Shown piece by piece: positions 8,880 through 16,407 of a DNA stretch of 28,043 bases. Position 1 is the first letter of the stretch. Every line of letters starts with the position of its first letter. The position numbers and the translations under genes are program-made. The notes below the pieces were generated by a model, which saw only the letters and a program-made list of their open reading frames with translations, was not told the origin of the DNA and searched no databases. This DNA is from WRDS01 sp964492775 (GTDB lineage: Bacteria > Actinomycetota > Coriobacteriia > Anaerosomatales > PHET01): the NCBI GenBank assembly GCA_964492775.1, contig CAZBLH010000023.1, positions 1 to 28,043 of the forward strand, given 5' to 3'.

Positions 8880-10546
8880 CCGCACTGCACCGGCTCGCGG
8901 ACGCCGACGTCATCGCCCGCCTTCTCCGCCGTGACCTCTCACTCTTCTCTGCCCCCGATGACGCTGACGCCCGTGCGAGCGTCGCGTCGCGCCTTGGGTG
9001 GCTGTGCCTCGCCGAGCAGGCCCCGGCGGTCCTGCCGGATGCGATGCGGCTGGCCGAGTCGGCGCGCGCAGAGGGCGTCAGCGACGTGGTGCTGCTCGGC
9101 ATGGGGGGCTCCAGCCTCGCCTCGCTCGTAATCTCGACCGCCATCGGCGGAACCGGCGATATCCGGCTGCGCGTGCTCGACACCACAGCCCCCGTCACGG
9201 TCATGCGCACACTCGAAGAGGTCGACCCGGCTCGCGCGCTCTACCTGGTTTCGAGCAAGTCGGGCGGCACCATCGAACCCAACAGCCTGTACGCGATCTT
9301 CGCCGAGCAGGCTCGCGAGCGACTGGGTGAGCATGCTGCGGGCGACCGCTTCGTCGCGCTCACCGACCCGGGCACCCCGCTTGAGGCGACCGCTCGCGAG
9401 GCTGGATTCCGGCACGTGTTCTCGACCCCGCCTGACGTCGGCGGTCGCTTCTCGGCGCTAACCGCGTTCGGACTCGTGCCGGCGGCTCTCGTGGGCGTCG
9501 ATCTGCCGCGGATGCTTGAGCGTGCGCTTGCTGCCGAGGCCGCCTGCTCCGCGCCGCCCGCCGACAATCCCGCGGCTGCGCTGGGCGCATTCATGATCGA
9601 CGCTGCCGAGTCCGGCGCGGACAAGCTCACTATCGTCGCGCCGGAACACCTGCGCACGTTCGGGTACTGGGTCGAGCAGCTTGTGGCCGAGTCCCTCGGC
9701 AAGCAGGGCAAAGGCATCGTGCCCGTGGTCGAGCTTGGGGATGAACCGCAGGCCTACGGGAGCGACCGCGCCGTGGTCGTCATGCACGGACCGGGCGACG
9801 AGCGTTTCGCTGAGCGGTGGAGCAGCCGCCTGCGCGAGAGAGCTCTCTTCGACATCGAGCTCGGCGACGAGTACGACATCGCGCGGGAGTTCGTCCGATG
9901 GGAGTATGCGGTCGCTCTCGCGGCGCCCCTTCTCGGCGTGAACCCCTTCGACGAGCCCAGCGTTGCCGAGGCCAAGGCAGCGACCGCGGCCATTCTGAGC
10001 GGCGCCGAGCAGCCGCCGGAGCCACAGCTTGGCATCAACGGCGTCGCCGTGGCCTTCGCGGGTGGGCTGGAGCCGACCGGCCACACGGAGCGCAGCGTCA
10101 CCACAGCGATCGGACACGCGCTCGGCACACTCAAGCCCGGGGACTACGTCGCGATCCTCGCGTACCTGCCGGACGACGACGCGCTGCTCGAGCCGCTCCG
10201 GCGTGCGATTCCGGCGCTGGCGGCGGCATCAGGGCACGCGGTATGCCTCGAGCTCGGGCCGCGCTACCTGCACTCGACCGGGCAGCTCCACAAGGGTGGC
10301 CCTGACCTCGGCGTCTTCATACTCGTCAGCACGCAGGACCCGGCCGATGTGGCCGTCCCTGGCGAGAGTTGGAGTCTGTGCACGCTGCATCGCTCGCAGG
10401 CCCAAGGCGATCTGGTCACGCTCGCGCGTCACGGGCGACGGGTCCTGTGGCTCGACCTGCCGGACGCGTCCGGGGCATCGGTCACGGCCCTTGCAGCCAG
10501 CCTGGAAGACGCCGTCTACCCCACCGCTAACCGGTACGCGACGTAG
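8876..10546 (+). CDS. Phosphoglucose isomerase of the Tal-Pgi type, stand-alone
   Basis: Predicted glucose-6-phosphate isomerase (glucose-6-P to fructose-6-P), 556 residues. The first sugar-phosphate (SIS) domain has GMGGSSLA at 75-82, SSKSGGTIE at 126-134 and DVGGRFSALTAFGL at 187-200. The C-terminal half has YLHSTGQLHKGGP with the conserved Lys. These motifs match the isomerase half of bifunctional transaldolase/glucose-6-phosphate isomerases better than the classical E. coli enzyme. In those fusions the isomerase follows a transaldolase domain of about 370 residues, which is absent here. ATG 8876 overlaps the transporter stop, with GAGGAG at 8865-8870 five bases upstream. The 3' end overlaps the opposing small gene by 31 bases. 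Confidence 0.85.
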   Translation: MTALHRLADADVIARLLRRDLSLFSAPDDADARASVASRLGWLCLAEQAPAVLPDAMRLAESARAEGVSDVVLLGMGGSSLASLVISTAIGGTGDIRLRVLDTTAPVTVMRTLEEVDPARALYLVSSKSGGTIEPNSLYAIFAEQARERLGEHAAGDRFVALTDPGTPLEATAREAGFRHVFSTPPDVGGRFSALTAFGLVPAALVGVDLPRMLERALAAEAACSAPPADNPAAALGAFMIDAAESGADKLTIVAPEHLRTFGYWVEQLVAESLGKQGKGIVPVVELGDEPQAYGSDRAVVVMHGPGDERFAERWSSRLRERALFDIELGDEYDIAREFVRWEYAVALAAPLLGVNPFDEPSVAEAKAATAAILSGAEQPPEPQLGINGVAVAFAGGLEPTGHTERSVTTAIGHALGTLKPGDYVAILAYLPDDDALLEPLRRAIPALAAASGHAVCLELGPRYLHSTGQLHKGGPDLGVFILVSTQDPADVAVPGESWSLCTLHRSQAQGDLVTLARHGRRVLWLDLPDASGASVTALAASLEDAVYPTANRYAT

Positions 10547-10914
10547 GCGATGCCGGCGGTCATGACCGCGGACAGCACGATCCTCTCGGTACGGCTGAAC
10601 CAGCGCGAGCGCCACAAGATGGCGTACGCGGCGGGGAAGAACAGCAGGTAGGTCAGCGCGAGCGCGAGCCTCGTCGTCTCGGCGGTCCACTCCTGAAGCA
10701 CGCCGGCGTTGAGGCCGTGGGGACCCTCGTCGTCAGTGACGTTGAGCCTGAACGCGCGCTCGCCGAGAAACCCGGGCGGCACGTTGGGAGGAAGCTCATC
10801 GAGGCCGTCGCCGTAGGGGTCACGCAGACTCGGACCTGCGCTCGGCGCGCTTTGCTCGACGACCCGAGCCGGCTGCTCCTCTGCGTCCGTGGAAACCTCA
10901 GGCGACTCCAGCAA
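10516..10914 (-). CDS. Small two-helix membrane protein, unknown function
   Basis: A 132-residue protein I do not recognise. Residues 1-80 are hydrophilic, rich in Pro, Glu and Asp (including PPNVPPGFLGERAF). Two hydrophobic segments, about 83-101 and 112-131, would place the soluble N-terminal region on one side of the membrane. The start is TTG at 10914, with GGAGGT (10920-10925) five bases upstream, which is the main reason to believe the gene. It converges on the isomerase gene and overlaps its last 31 bases. An upstream hairpin (10940-10953, GGCTC/GAGCC with a TCGC loop) lies in its leader. No catalytic motif is visible. Confidence 0.6.
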   Translation of the reverse strand: MLESPEVSTDAEEQPARVVEQSAPSAGPSLRDPYGDGLDELPPNVPPGFLGERAFRLNVTDDEGPHGLNAGVLQEWTAETTRLALALTYLLFFPAAYAILWRSRWFSRTERIVLSAVMTAGIAYVAYRLAVG

Positions 10915-10939
10915 GGGATACCTCCGTCAAGGAATGGGT

Positions 10940-10953
10940 GGCTCTCGCGAGCC
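10940..10953. other. Small perfect hairpin in an intergenic leader
   Basis: GGCTC, a TCGC tetraloop and GAGCC form a 5-bp perfect stem between the GT4 gene and the small membrane-protein gene. GGGT (10936-10939) and an ACCC about 10 bases further on could extend it. The rest of 10926-11044 shows nothing I can name. Confidence 0.3.
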
Positions 10954-11044
10954 TGTAGCGAGTACCCATGATACGAGATGCGGCGCATCCCCGGGGCTCG
11001 ACCGGCGTGTGCTGTTGGGGTAGTCGCGGCGCGGCAGTAGTCCC

Positions 11045-12235
11045 CTAGCGCGGTCGCAGCGCGCGCTCGTACGCATCCAACAGCGCGGGAACCTGGCGCT
11101 CCCAACGCAACTCCGGCATGCGCTTCTCGGCGGCCTCGATCAAGGACGCCTTCATCTCGTCGTTGGTGAGCACCTGCATGATCTGGGTCGCGAAGCCTAC
11201 TACGTCCCCGGGCTCGGCGAACGCCACCGCATCGCCAGCCGTGTATCGGGTCTCGGGGAGATCGAACGCTACGACCGGAGTCGACGAGGCGAGATACTCC
11301 ATCACCTTGATGAAGGTCGAGCGGTCGTTTAGAGGGCTTGAGGGCTCGGGGCAGACGCATGCGTCGGCGCTCACCAGATAGGTGGACAGCACGTCCTCGT
11401 CGCTGATCCAGCCGGCGAACGTAACCCTGTCCGCAATGCCGAGCCTCTCACACTGCTCCTTGAGCGCCGGGACCGCGTCGCCCTCGCCCACAAGCGCGAA
11501 GGTGACGTCGTCGAACGCGAGGTTGTGAACAAGATGGGCCGCGGCGTCCAGCAGAACATCCACGCCGTCCTGATGCCCCATGACTCCCATGTAGACGACG
11601 AGATAGCGCCGCCCCTCACGCAGATCCGGATCCGGCTCCACAGGCCGAGGCCAGCCCTCGCGCGGGCCGTTTCTCACAACGAAGACCCGGTCAGGGTCCA
11701 CGCCGCCCCGCGAGGTGGCGATGGCGCGATAGGACTCGTTTGTGACGATTACCGCGTCCGACATCCGATACGACATCTTCTCGGTAGCGCGCAGTGCGCC
11801 CATGATCGCGCCGCTGTCACGCCCGTAGAGCGCGGCGTAGAGCTCGGGCGCGAGGTCGTGCTGATCGAAGACGAAGCGCTTACCTAAGAGCTTATACGGC
11901 CAGCTCACGAGGAAGAAGAGATCCGGCGGGTTGCACGCATGGATCACGTCGAAGCCCGGTTGGCGGGCCACTCGCAGCACCAACCAAGCCGTCTTAATGA
12001 GCGAGACAAGGTACTCGAGCACCTGCGAGACCGCCCCGCCACGGGCCATGTACGGCCGGTAGCGATGCACCCGCGCGCCTGCTACCTCGTCTGTGAGCGG
12101 CTCCCCCGCATCGGCGGGGCATATCACCAAGACGGCGTATCCCGCTTCGACCAGCGCACGGGCCTCGTCGGTGACACGCCGATCATGCGGAACCGACTCG
12201 TTCTCAACGAGGATCAGAACCCGGCGCCCGGTCAT
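11045..12235 (-). CDS. GT4-family (GT-B fold) glycosyltransferase
   Basis: A 396-residue retaining glycosyltransferase, probably acting in cell-surface polysaccharide synthesis. The N-terminal Rossmann domain starts MTGRRVLILVENESVPHDRRV. FDVIHACNPPDLFFLVSW and DQHDLAPELYAALY resemble WbuB-like enzymes. The C-terminal domain has VVRNGPREGWP, YMGVMGHQDGVDVLLDAA, FALVGEGD and CPEPSSPLNDRSTFIKVMEYL, the last holding the nucleotide-sugar-binding Glu region. ATG 12235 overlaps the stop of the FemAB-like gene (ATGA at 12232-12235). An open frame upstream to 12280 is rejected because it runs deeper into that gene. Donor and acceptor sugars are unknown. Confidence 0.88.
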   Translation of the reverse strand: MTGRRVLILVENESVPHDRRVTDEARALVEAGYAVLVICPADAGEPLTDEVAGARVHRYRPYMARGGAVSQVLEYLVSLIKTAWLVLRVARQPGFDVIHACNPPDLFFLVSWPYKLLGKRFVFDQHDLAPELYAALYGRDSGAIMGALRATEKMSYRMSDAVIVTNESYRAIATSRGGVDPDRVFVVRNGPREGWPRPVEPDPDLREGRRYLVVYMGVMGHQDGVDVLLDAAAHLVHNLAFDDVTFALVGEGDAVPALKEQCERLGIADRVTFAGWISDEDVLSTYLVSADACVCPEPSSPLNDRSTFIKVMEYLASSTPVVAFDLPETRYTAGDAVAFAEPGDVVGFATQIMQVLTNDEMKASLIEAAEKRMPELRWERQVPALLDAYERALRPR

Positions 12236-13254
12236 GCAGCCCACCGGTAGAGAACCTGGCCAGCGAAACGGCACAGCCACAGCGGCGAGTTCCTGATGAT
12301 GGCCTTGGATAGGCCCTGCTGGTGCATCTGAGGCCTGGTCGCTTCGTCACTGGCGAGCTGCGAGTAGACGAGTGGGAGCTCCTGTGCTCCCCACGAAGAC
12401 TTGTACAGCCGCAGCCCCTCGGCATCGCAGTCGCTGCGACCCATGTCGAGCTCAGTGTAGCCCTCGGCCGAGGCGAATAGCATGGCGTCCCAGTCGATCA
12501 GGTAGCCCGCGCCGACATCCGGGAGCCCCGGGTGAGAGGCGTGGTACTTCGCGATCATCGTCTTGTTATGCATGAGGTAGACGGCCGCAGCGTGTTCGAC
12601 GCCATCGACCGAGGCGACCGAGATGACTCCGTTCCCCGGAACGATCATGCGCTCCCATAGCAGCTCGAACAGGCGGCGCGGCTGCACGGGAACGCCGTGC
12701 CGCCTCCGGGTCATCGTATGCAGCGTATAGAAGGTGTCGAGCGCTTCATGCGATGTGGTTCGCTGCACCGTAACGCCCTGCCGGATTGCACGGTTACGGC
12801 TGTAGCGATGGCCCTTGTTGGGATGCAAGTCGTCGGCGGATGCGGGGATTTGCAACACGTGGCGGTAGCCGACCTGGGCAGCTTTGACGTCCGGCACATC
12901 GGCAGCCGCGGCGCGCAACTCGAGGCCGCGCGCGGGCGAGTCAGCGACGAAGCGCGCGATCGCATCCACGGCAGCACTGGCGTCGGCGCCTTCGGTTAGA
13001 AGCATCGGGCAGTAATCCGTGAACGGAAGCGACACCCAGCGACGTGCGCCAAGCGGCGAGCGCACCTCAACCGCGGGCAAGCCGCCGACGATCCGGCCAT
13101 CGTCCCCGAGAGCTGCGAGCGCGAACGCGTCGAACCGATAGCAGTCCGCGATGGCCTTCGCCCACGCGGGCAGATGGAACGGGGTCGCGTTCTGATGCGA
13201 AACGGCGTACTCGGCCCACCTCACATCATCGACCGACATCCGGAGAACCCGCAT
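12232..13254 (-). CDS. FemAB/GNAT-like acyltransferase
   Basis: A 340-residue protein of the FemAB-like GNAT group. This group includes peptidoglycan-bridge aminoacyltransferases and the acyltransferases found in exopolysaccharide clusters. Family features are an N-terminal SHQNATPFHLPAWAKAI segment, VSLPFTDYCPML, a DTFYTLHTMTRRRHGVP segment, GYLIDWDAMLFASAEGYTELDMGRSD and a C-terminal LYKSSWGAQELPLVYS. ATG 13254 has GGGAGGT four to five bases upstream; an open extension to 13305 has no such site. It is translationally coupled to the GT4 gene, so a role in modifying a surface glycan or peptide is likely. The transferred group is unknown. Confidence 0.78.
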   Translation of the reverse strand: MRVLRMSVDDVRWAEYAVSHQNATPFHLPAWAKAIADCYRFDAFALAALGDDGRIVGGLPAVEVRSPLGARRWVSLPFTDYCPMLLTEGADASAAVDAIARFVADSPARGLELRAAAADVPDVKAAQVGYRHVLQIPASADDLHPNKGHRYSRNRAIRQGVTVQRTTSHEALDTFYTLHTMTRRRHGVPVQPRRLFELLWERMIVPGNGVISVASVDGVEHAAAVYLMHNKTMIAKYHASHPGLPDVGAGYLIDWDAMLFASAEGYTELDMGRSDCDAEGLRLYKSSWGAQELPLVYSQLASDEATRPQMHQQGLSKAIIRNSPLWLCRFAGQVLYRWAA

Positions 13255-13404
13255 GCGCACCTCCCGGCCAGATCGCCTGCACACCACAACGGCACAAAGC
13301 TGCACGGGTTTCTACCCATCACACCTGCAAACAAGGCGGCTTCCGAGAAGGAACAGGCCCATTCCTCAGGCCGAGCTTGGGATTAGTATGGGATCAGAAG
13401 ACGC

Positions 13405-14115
13405 CTACAGGCCCAGGGCCTTCTTGAGAGACGGGACACGGCGGCGTGACGCCGGTATTTGCGTCCCCTCCTCGTCCATCAGCGTGAGTAGGAGCGTCCC
13501 GCCGTACATCGGCTCCACCTCCTTCACGCACGAGAGGTTCACCAAGTAGCGCCGGTGGATGCGAAAGAAGCCCGCGGGCTCGAGCTTGGCCTCCAGGTTC
13601 GCCAGCGACAGAGTCGACAGGTAGCGGTCGGCGCGCGTGTACAGGTAGCTGTAGTCGTCCTTAGCCATGATGTAGAGGATGTCATCCACACTGATGAGGA
13701 GCTTCTTGCCGGCCTTCTCGACCGGGATCCGCTCGACGCGAGCGGGGCCCTGCTCCGAGACAGGGGCGAGCCGAGCAATTGCCTTCTTGAGCCTGTCGAG
13801 CTCGACGGGCTTCACAAGATAGTCCTTGGCTTTGACCTCGAATGCCTTGACCGCGTGCTCCGAGTGCGCTGTTACAAAGATGATCGCTGGAGGGCGAGGA
13901 TGGGCGGCAAGGGCCTCGGCAAGCTGAACCCCGGACAAGCCTGGCATCTTTATGTCGAGGAAGATCACGTCGTACGGAATTGCTTTGATGAGCTGCAGCG
14001 CTTCCAGCGCGTTGCCCGCCTCGCCGACGACCTCGACTCCGCCCGCCTCGCCAAGCAGGTAGCGAAGTTCGGAGCGCGCGGGGGCCTCGTCGTCGACTAC
14101 CAACGCCTTGAGCAT
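13405..14115 (-). CDS. LytTR-family response regulator
   Basis: A 236-residue DNA-binding response regulator. The receiver domain (about 1-118) has the acidic pair Asp8 and Asp9, phospho-acceptor Asp54 in FLDIKMPG, Thr82 and Lys102. A LytTR DNA-binding domain occupies about 128-233, with KAGKKLLISVDDILYI, Tyr-rich strands and the typical FFRIHRRYLVNLS. Such regulators usually control cell-surface, virulence or metabolite genes and pair with LytS/AgrC-type kinases; none is adjacent here. ATG 14115 has AAGGAGG four bases upstream. A -10-like TAGAAT about 50 bases before the ATG suggests its own promoter, though it also follows the TauE/SafE gene on the same strand. The region 13255-13404 downstream holds no recognisable gene. 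Confidence 0.92.
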   Translation of the reverse strand: MLKALVVDDEAPARSELRYLLGEAGGVEVVGEAGNALEALQLIKAIPYDVIFLDIKMPGLSGVQLAEALAAHPRPPAIIFVTAHSEHAVKAFEVKAKDYLVKPVELDRLKKAIARLAPVSEQGPARVERIPVEKAGKKLLISVDDILYIMAKDDYSYLYTRADRYLSTLSLANLEAKLEPAGFFRIHRRYLVNLSCVKEVEPMYGGTLLLTLMDEEGTQIPASRRRVPSLKKALGL

Positions 14116-14165
14116 CCGCCCTCCTTGCCGGGTGGTTCGCGGTGACACGGGGTGTTGCAGAAGCC

Positions 14166-14171
14166 ATTCTA
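14166..14171 (-). promoter_or_regulatory. Candidate -10 box for the LytTR regulator
   Basis: On the - strand TAGAAT lies about 50 bases before the LytTR start, in the 107-base gap after the TauE/SafE gene. The nearest -35-like element (CTGACC) is spaced at 20 bases, too far for a standard promoter. Only the -10 is suggested. Confidence 0.3.
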
Positions 14172-14222
14172 TCTGTTTTCCGCATCCAGGCGGTCAGAGT
14201 ATCATCGAGCGCTTTCGGCGAC

Positions 14223-15044
14223 CTACACGATGCCGAGCTCGCCGCACCCGAGCCAGACGGCCGCGACCGCGAGCATGGCGGCGAACGCGAAGCGGAGTGT
14301 GCGCTCCTTGGACCGGAGCACGACGCGGGCGCCCATCCACGCGCCGGGGATGACGCCGACGATGAGCGCGGCTCCGATGCGCCAGTTCACGTGTCCGAGA
14401 GCCGCGTGCGTCAGAAGGCCCGGGACGGACAGAATCGCGACCGACACGAGCGAGGTAGCCGATGCCTTCCGCTGCGAGAAGCCAAGCACGCGCGAGAACA
14501 GCGGTACGAGCATGAAGCCCCCGCCGAGTCCCAGAAGCCCGGACGCAAGCCCCGTGACCGCGCCAATCACCAGCGGCCGCACCAGACTCGGCTTCGCATC
14601 CTCAGCAGCGGCCGAATCGCCCGCGCTCGCAACTGGCACCGACGCATCGGCACTCCCCTGCTCGTCCACCGGAGGCCGCTCGGCAAGCGCCGCGCGAACC
14701 GTCGTCACCGAGAAGTACAGCAGCAGCGACGCGGTGATCAGCAGAACGATCGGGCCGCCGACGTACTCACTCGCCAGAGCGCCCAGTGGAGCCGACAATG
14801 CGCCCGCTAGCCCGGCGGTCACGCCGGTGCGGACGTCGGCGAGCCGGTTGCGGACGAGCGTGGTCGAACTGGTCAGAGCCCCGGGGATGATGGCGACCAG
14901 CGGCGTGCCCACCGCGATGAGCGCCGGCACGCCAAGCAGGATGCGGACGGCAGGAATCATGACGATTCCTCCGCCGATGCCGAACACGCCGGACAGTACG
15001 CCCGCGCCGAGTCCGATCAGAACCGTGCCGAGCACCTCGAGCAC
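14223..15044 (-). CDS. TauE/SafE (TSUP) permease
   Basis: A 273-residue membrane protein with eight or nine predicted helices in two halves. Each half opens with the family Gly-rich motif: GVFGIGGGIVMIPAV near residue 20 and GLLGLGGGFMLVPLF near 170. A hydrophilic linker rich in Ala, Asp and Pro (about 120-155) separates the halves. TSUP proteins move sulfite, sulfoacetate and other organic anions; the substrate is not evident. The start is GTG 15044, only 12 bases after the glycosyltransferase stop, so the two are probably cotranscribed. The ribosome binding site is weak (AGGCGG). Confidence 0.87.
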   Translation of the reverse strand: MLEVLGTVLIGLGAGVLSGVFGIGGGIVMIPAVRILLGVPALIAVGTPLVAIIPGALTSSTTLVRNRLADVRTGVTAGLAGALSAPLGALASEYVGGPIVLLITASLLLYFSVTTVRAALAERPPVDEQGSADASVPVASAGDSAAAEDAKPSLVRPLVIGAVTGLASGLLGLGGGFMLVPLFSRVLGFSQRKASATSLVSVAILSVPGLLTHAALGHVNWRIGAALIVGVIPGAWMGARVVLRSKERTLRFAFAAMLAVAAVWLGCGELGIV

Positions 15045-15056
15045 TGTCGCGCCCGC

Positions 15057-16316
15057 CTACTCGGACGGCGGTATGACCGGGAAGCGCCCCGTGATCGCGG
15101 TGCGGTCCAACCGCCTCTCGCCAGTGAAAAGCGTCTTGAGGGCCACGTCGTCCCAGAGCCGCTCCATCATCATCGGCCAACGCCGCTGGAACTCGAAGTA
15201 GTACTGGCAGCTCTCCCGCGCGTAGTCTGCGGCATCGCGCACGGCATTGCGCGCGGCCTGGAAGTAGCGCTTCTTCTCGGGCCGAGCGACGGCGCGGAGC
15301 ATTCCGGTGACAAAGGCGCGCCAACCCACGGATGAGTCGATGAAGTCGCCCGGGTACGGCGCCATAGACTTCGGCGTGACCTGCCTGAGGTCGACCTGCG
15401 ACTTGGCGAACTCGATCTTGCGCTGCTCGTATACGAACCGGTAGACGTCCTGCTGGAACTTGAGCGCCTCGGAGAGCGGTTCGGGCGGCAGGTGCATGAT
15501 CTTCCACTGGTCGTCGATGAACACGTCACCGCCGTGCATCCGCACGTTGATGACGTAGTCGACGTCCTCGCCACGCGTGACCCACGGGTCGAACCCGACG
15601 GCCCGGTACATGTCGTGGTGGATGGCGAGGATCCCGCCGAATGCGATGCGCGCCCGCTGGATTCGGGGCGGCTTCATGATCACCTCGAGCGCCTTGTTGA
15701 AGGCGTCCTGCTGCCGCCAGAACATGTCGGCCCAGTGCGCCTCGTCGTGATGCTGCCACCTGCCGTGCTCATCAACGTAGAAGCCCGTCTTGGCCAGCAG
15801 TGGGTCGCCGTCCTGCAGCACCTCGCCGAGCCCGTACATCGCCGTCTCGAGGAAGTCCTCGTCGATGACCACCTCGTCGTCGTCAACGAACACGACCGCC
15901 TCGTGACCGAGCACAGCCGCAGCGATGAGCCCTGCGTTGCGCACAGCGCCGTAGCCGTTGAGAGTGATGCCCTCGATCATGTCGGGGAACTCGAGCTGCT
16001 CGAGGCGCCGGTGAAGCGAGCCCATCTCGGCAGGCCCGAAAACGAGCGCGTCGATGTCGGGGAACTCGTCGAGGATCTCACGCACGTGGTCCTCGGCCTG
16101 ATGCGCGATGCCGGGGTCGGTCACGGCCGTGATGACAACGACTCGACCGAGGCCGCGCACGCGCCGCAGCGAGTCCAGGCACGCCGGCAGCGGGCCGTCC
16201 TCGTTGATGGGCGTCGGGTGGTCATAGATTGACGCGAGTTCAGTTGCCGAGGAGGACCGGCCGCGAGTGCTTCGGCGACGAGTCCAGAAGGTCGGAATGA
16301 TTACGACGGGTTCCAC
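15057..16316 (-). CDS. GT-A fold (family 2-like) glycosyltransferase
   Basis: A 419-residue predicted glycosyltransferase. It opens with EPVVIIPTFWTRR, the first strand of a GT-A nucleotide-sugar domain. Further features are GYGAVRNAGLIAAAVLG (about 122-137), the metal-binding acidic cluster VDDDE at about 144-148, and FGGILAIHHDMYRAVGFDPWVTRGEDVDYVINVRMHGG, which resembles the acceptor-side GED region of GT2 enzymes. The C-terminal 100 residues, rich in aromatic and basic residues, are of unknown role. The frame is open upstream into amrS, but the first usable start after the amrS stop is GTG 16316, with GGGAG eleven bases before it. The substrate is unknown. Confidence 0.8.
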   Translation of the reverse strand: MEPVVIIPTFWTRRRSTRGRSSSATELASIYDHPTPINEDGPLPACLDSLRRVRGLGRVVVITAVTDPGIAHQAEDHVREILDEFPDIDALVFGPAEMGSLHRRLEQLEFPDMIEGITLNGYGAVRNAGLIAAAVLGHEAVVFVDDDEVVIDEDFLETAMYGLGEVLQDGDPLLAKTGFYVDEHGRWQHHDEAHWADMFWRQQDAFNKALEVIMKPPRIQRARIAFGGILAIHHDMYRAVGFDPWVTRGEDVDYVINVRMHGGDVFIDDQWKIMHLPPEPLSEALKFQQDVYRFVYEQRKIEFAKSQVDLRQVTPKSMAPYPGDFIDSSVGWRAFVTGMLRAVARPEKKRYFQAARNAVRDAADYARESCQYYFEFQRRWPMMMERLWDDVALKTLFTGERRLDRTAITGRFPVIPPSE

Positions 16317-16382
16317 GTCTGCAGATACTCCCGTTCTTTGGTTGATAGCGGGTGCCCCGCACGGTTCTGTAAGCCGCTCTCC

Positions 16383-16388
16383 ATCATA
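16383..16388 (-). promoter_or_regulatory. Candidate -10 box before the GT-A glycosyltransferase
   Basis: On the - strand TATGAT lies in the 91-base gap between amrS and the glycosyltransferase, about 66 bases before GTG 16316. It differs from the sigma-70 consensus by one base. No clear -35 element is present. Confidence 0.3.
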
Positions 16389-16407
16389 CCGAGTGCGAGC
16401 AGGAAAC

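Noticed and set aside
13255..13404. Possible cyclic-di-GMP riboswitch upstream of the FemAB-like gene
   Set aside because: Attractive given the cyclic-di-GMP genes nearby, but the conserved GEMM core segments could not be matched on either strand.
13414..13426. Inverted repeat AGGCCCAGGGCCT at the LytTR 3' end
   Set aside because: Only one base separates the arms, so it cannot form an RNA hairpin. It lies in coding sequence (ALGL plus stop).
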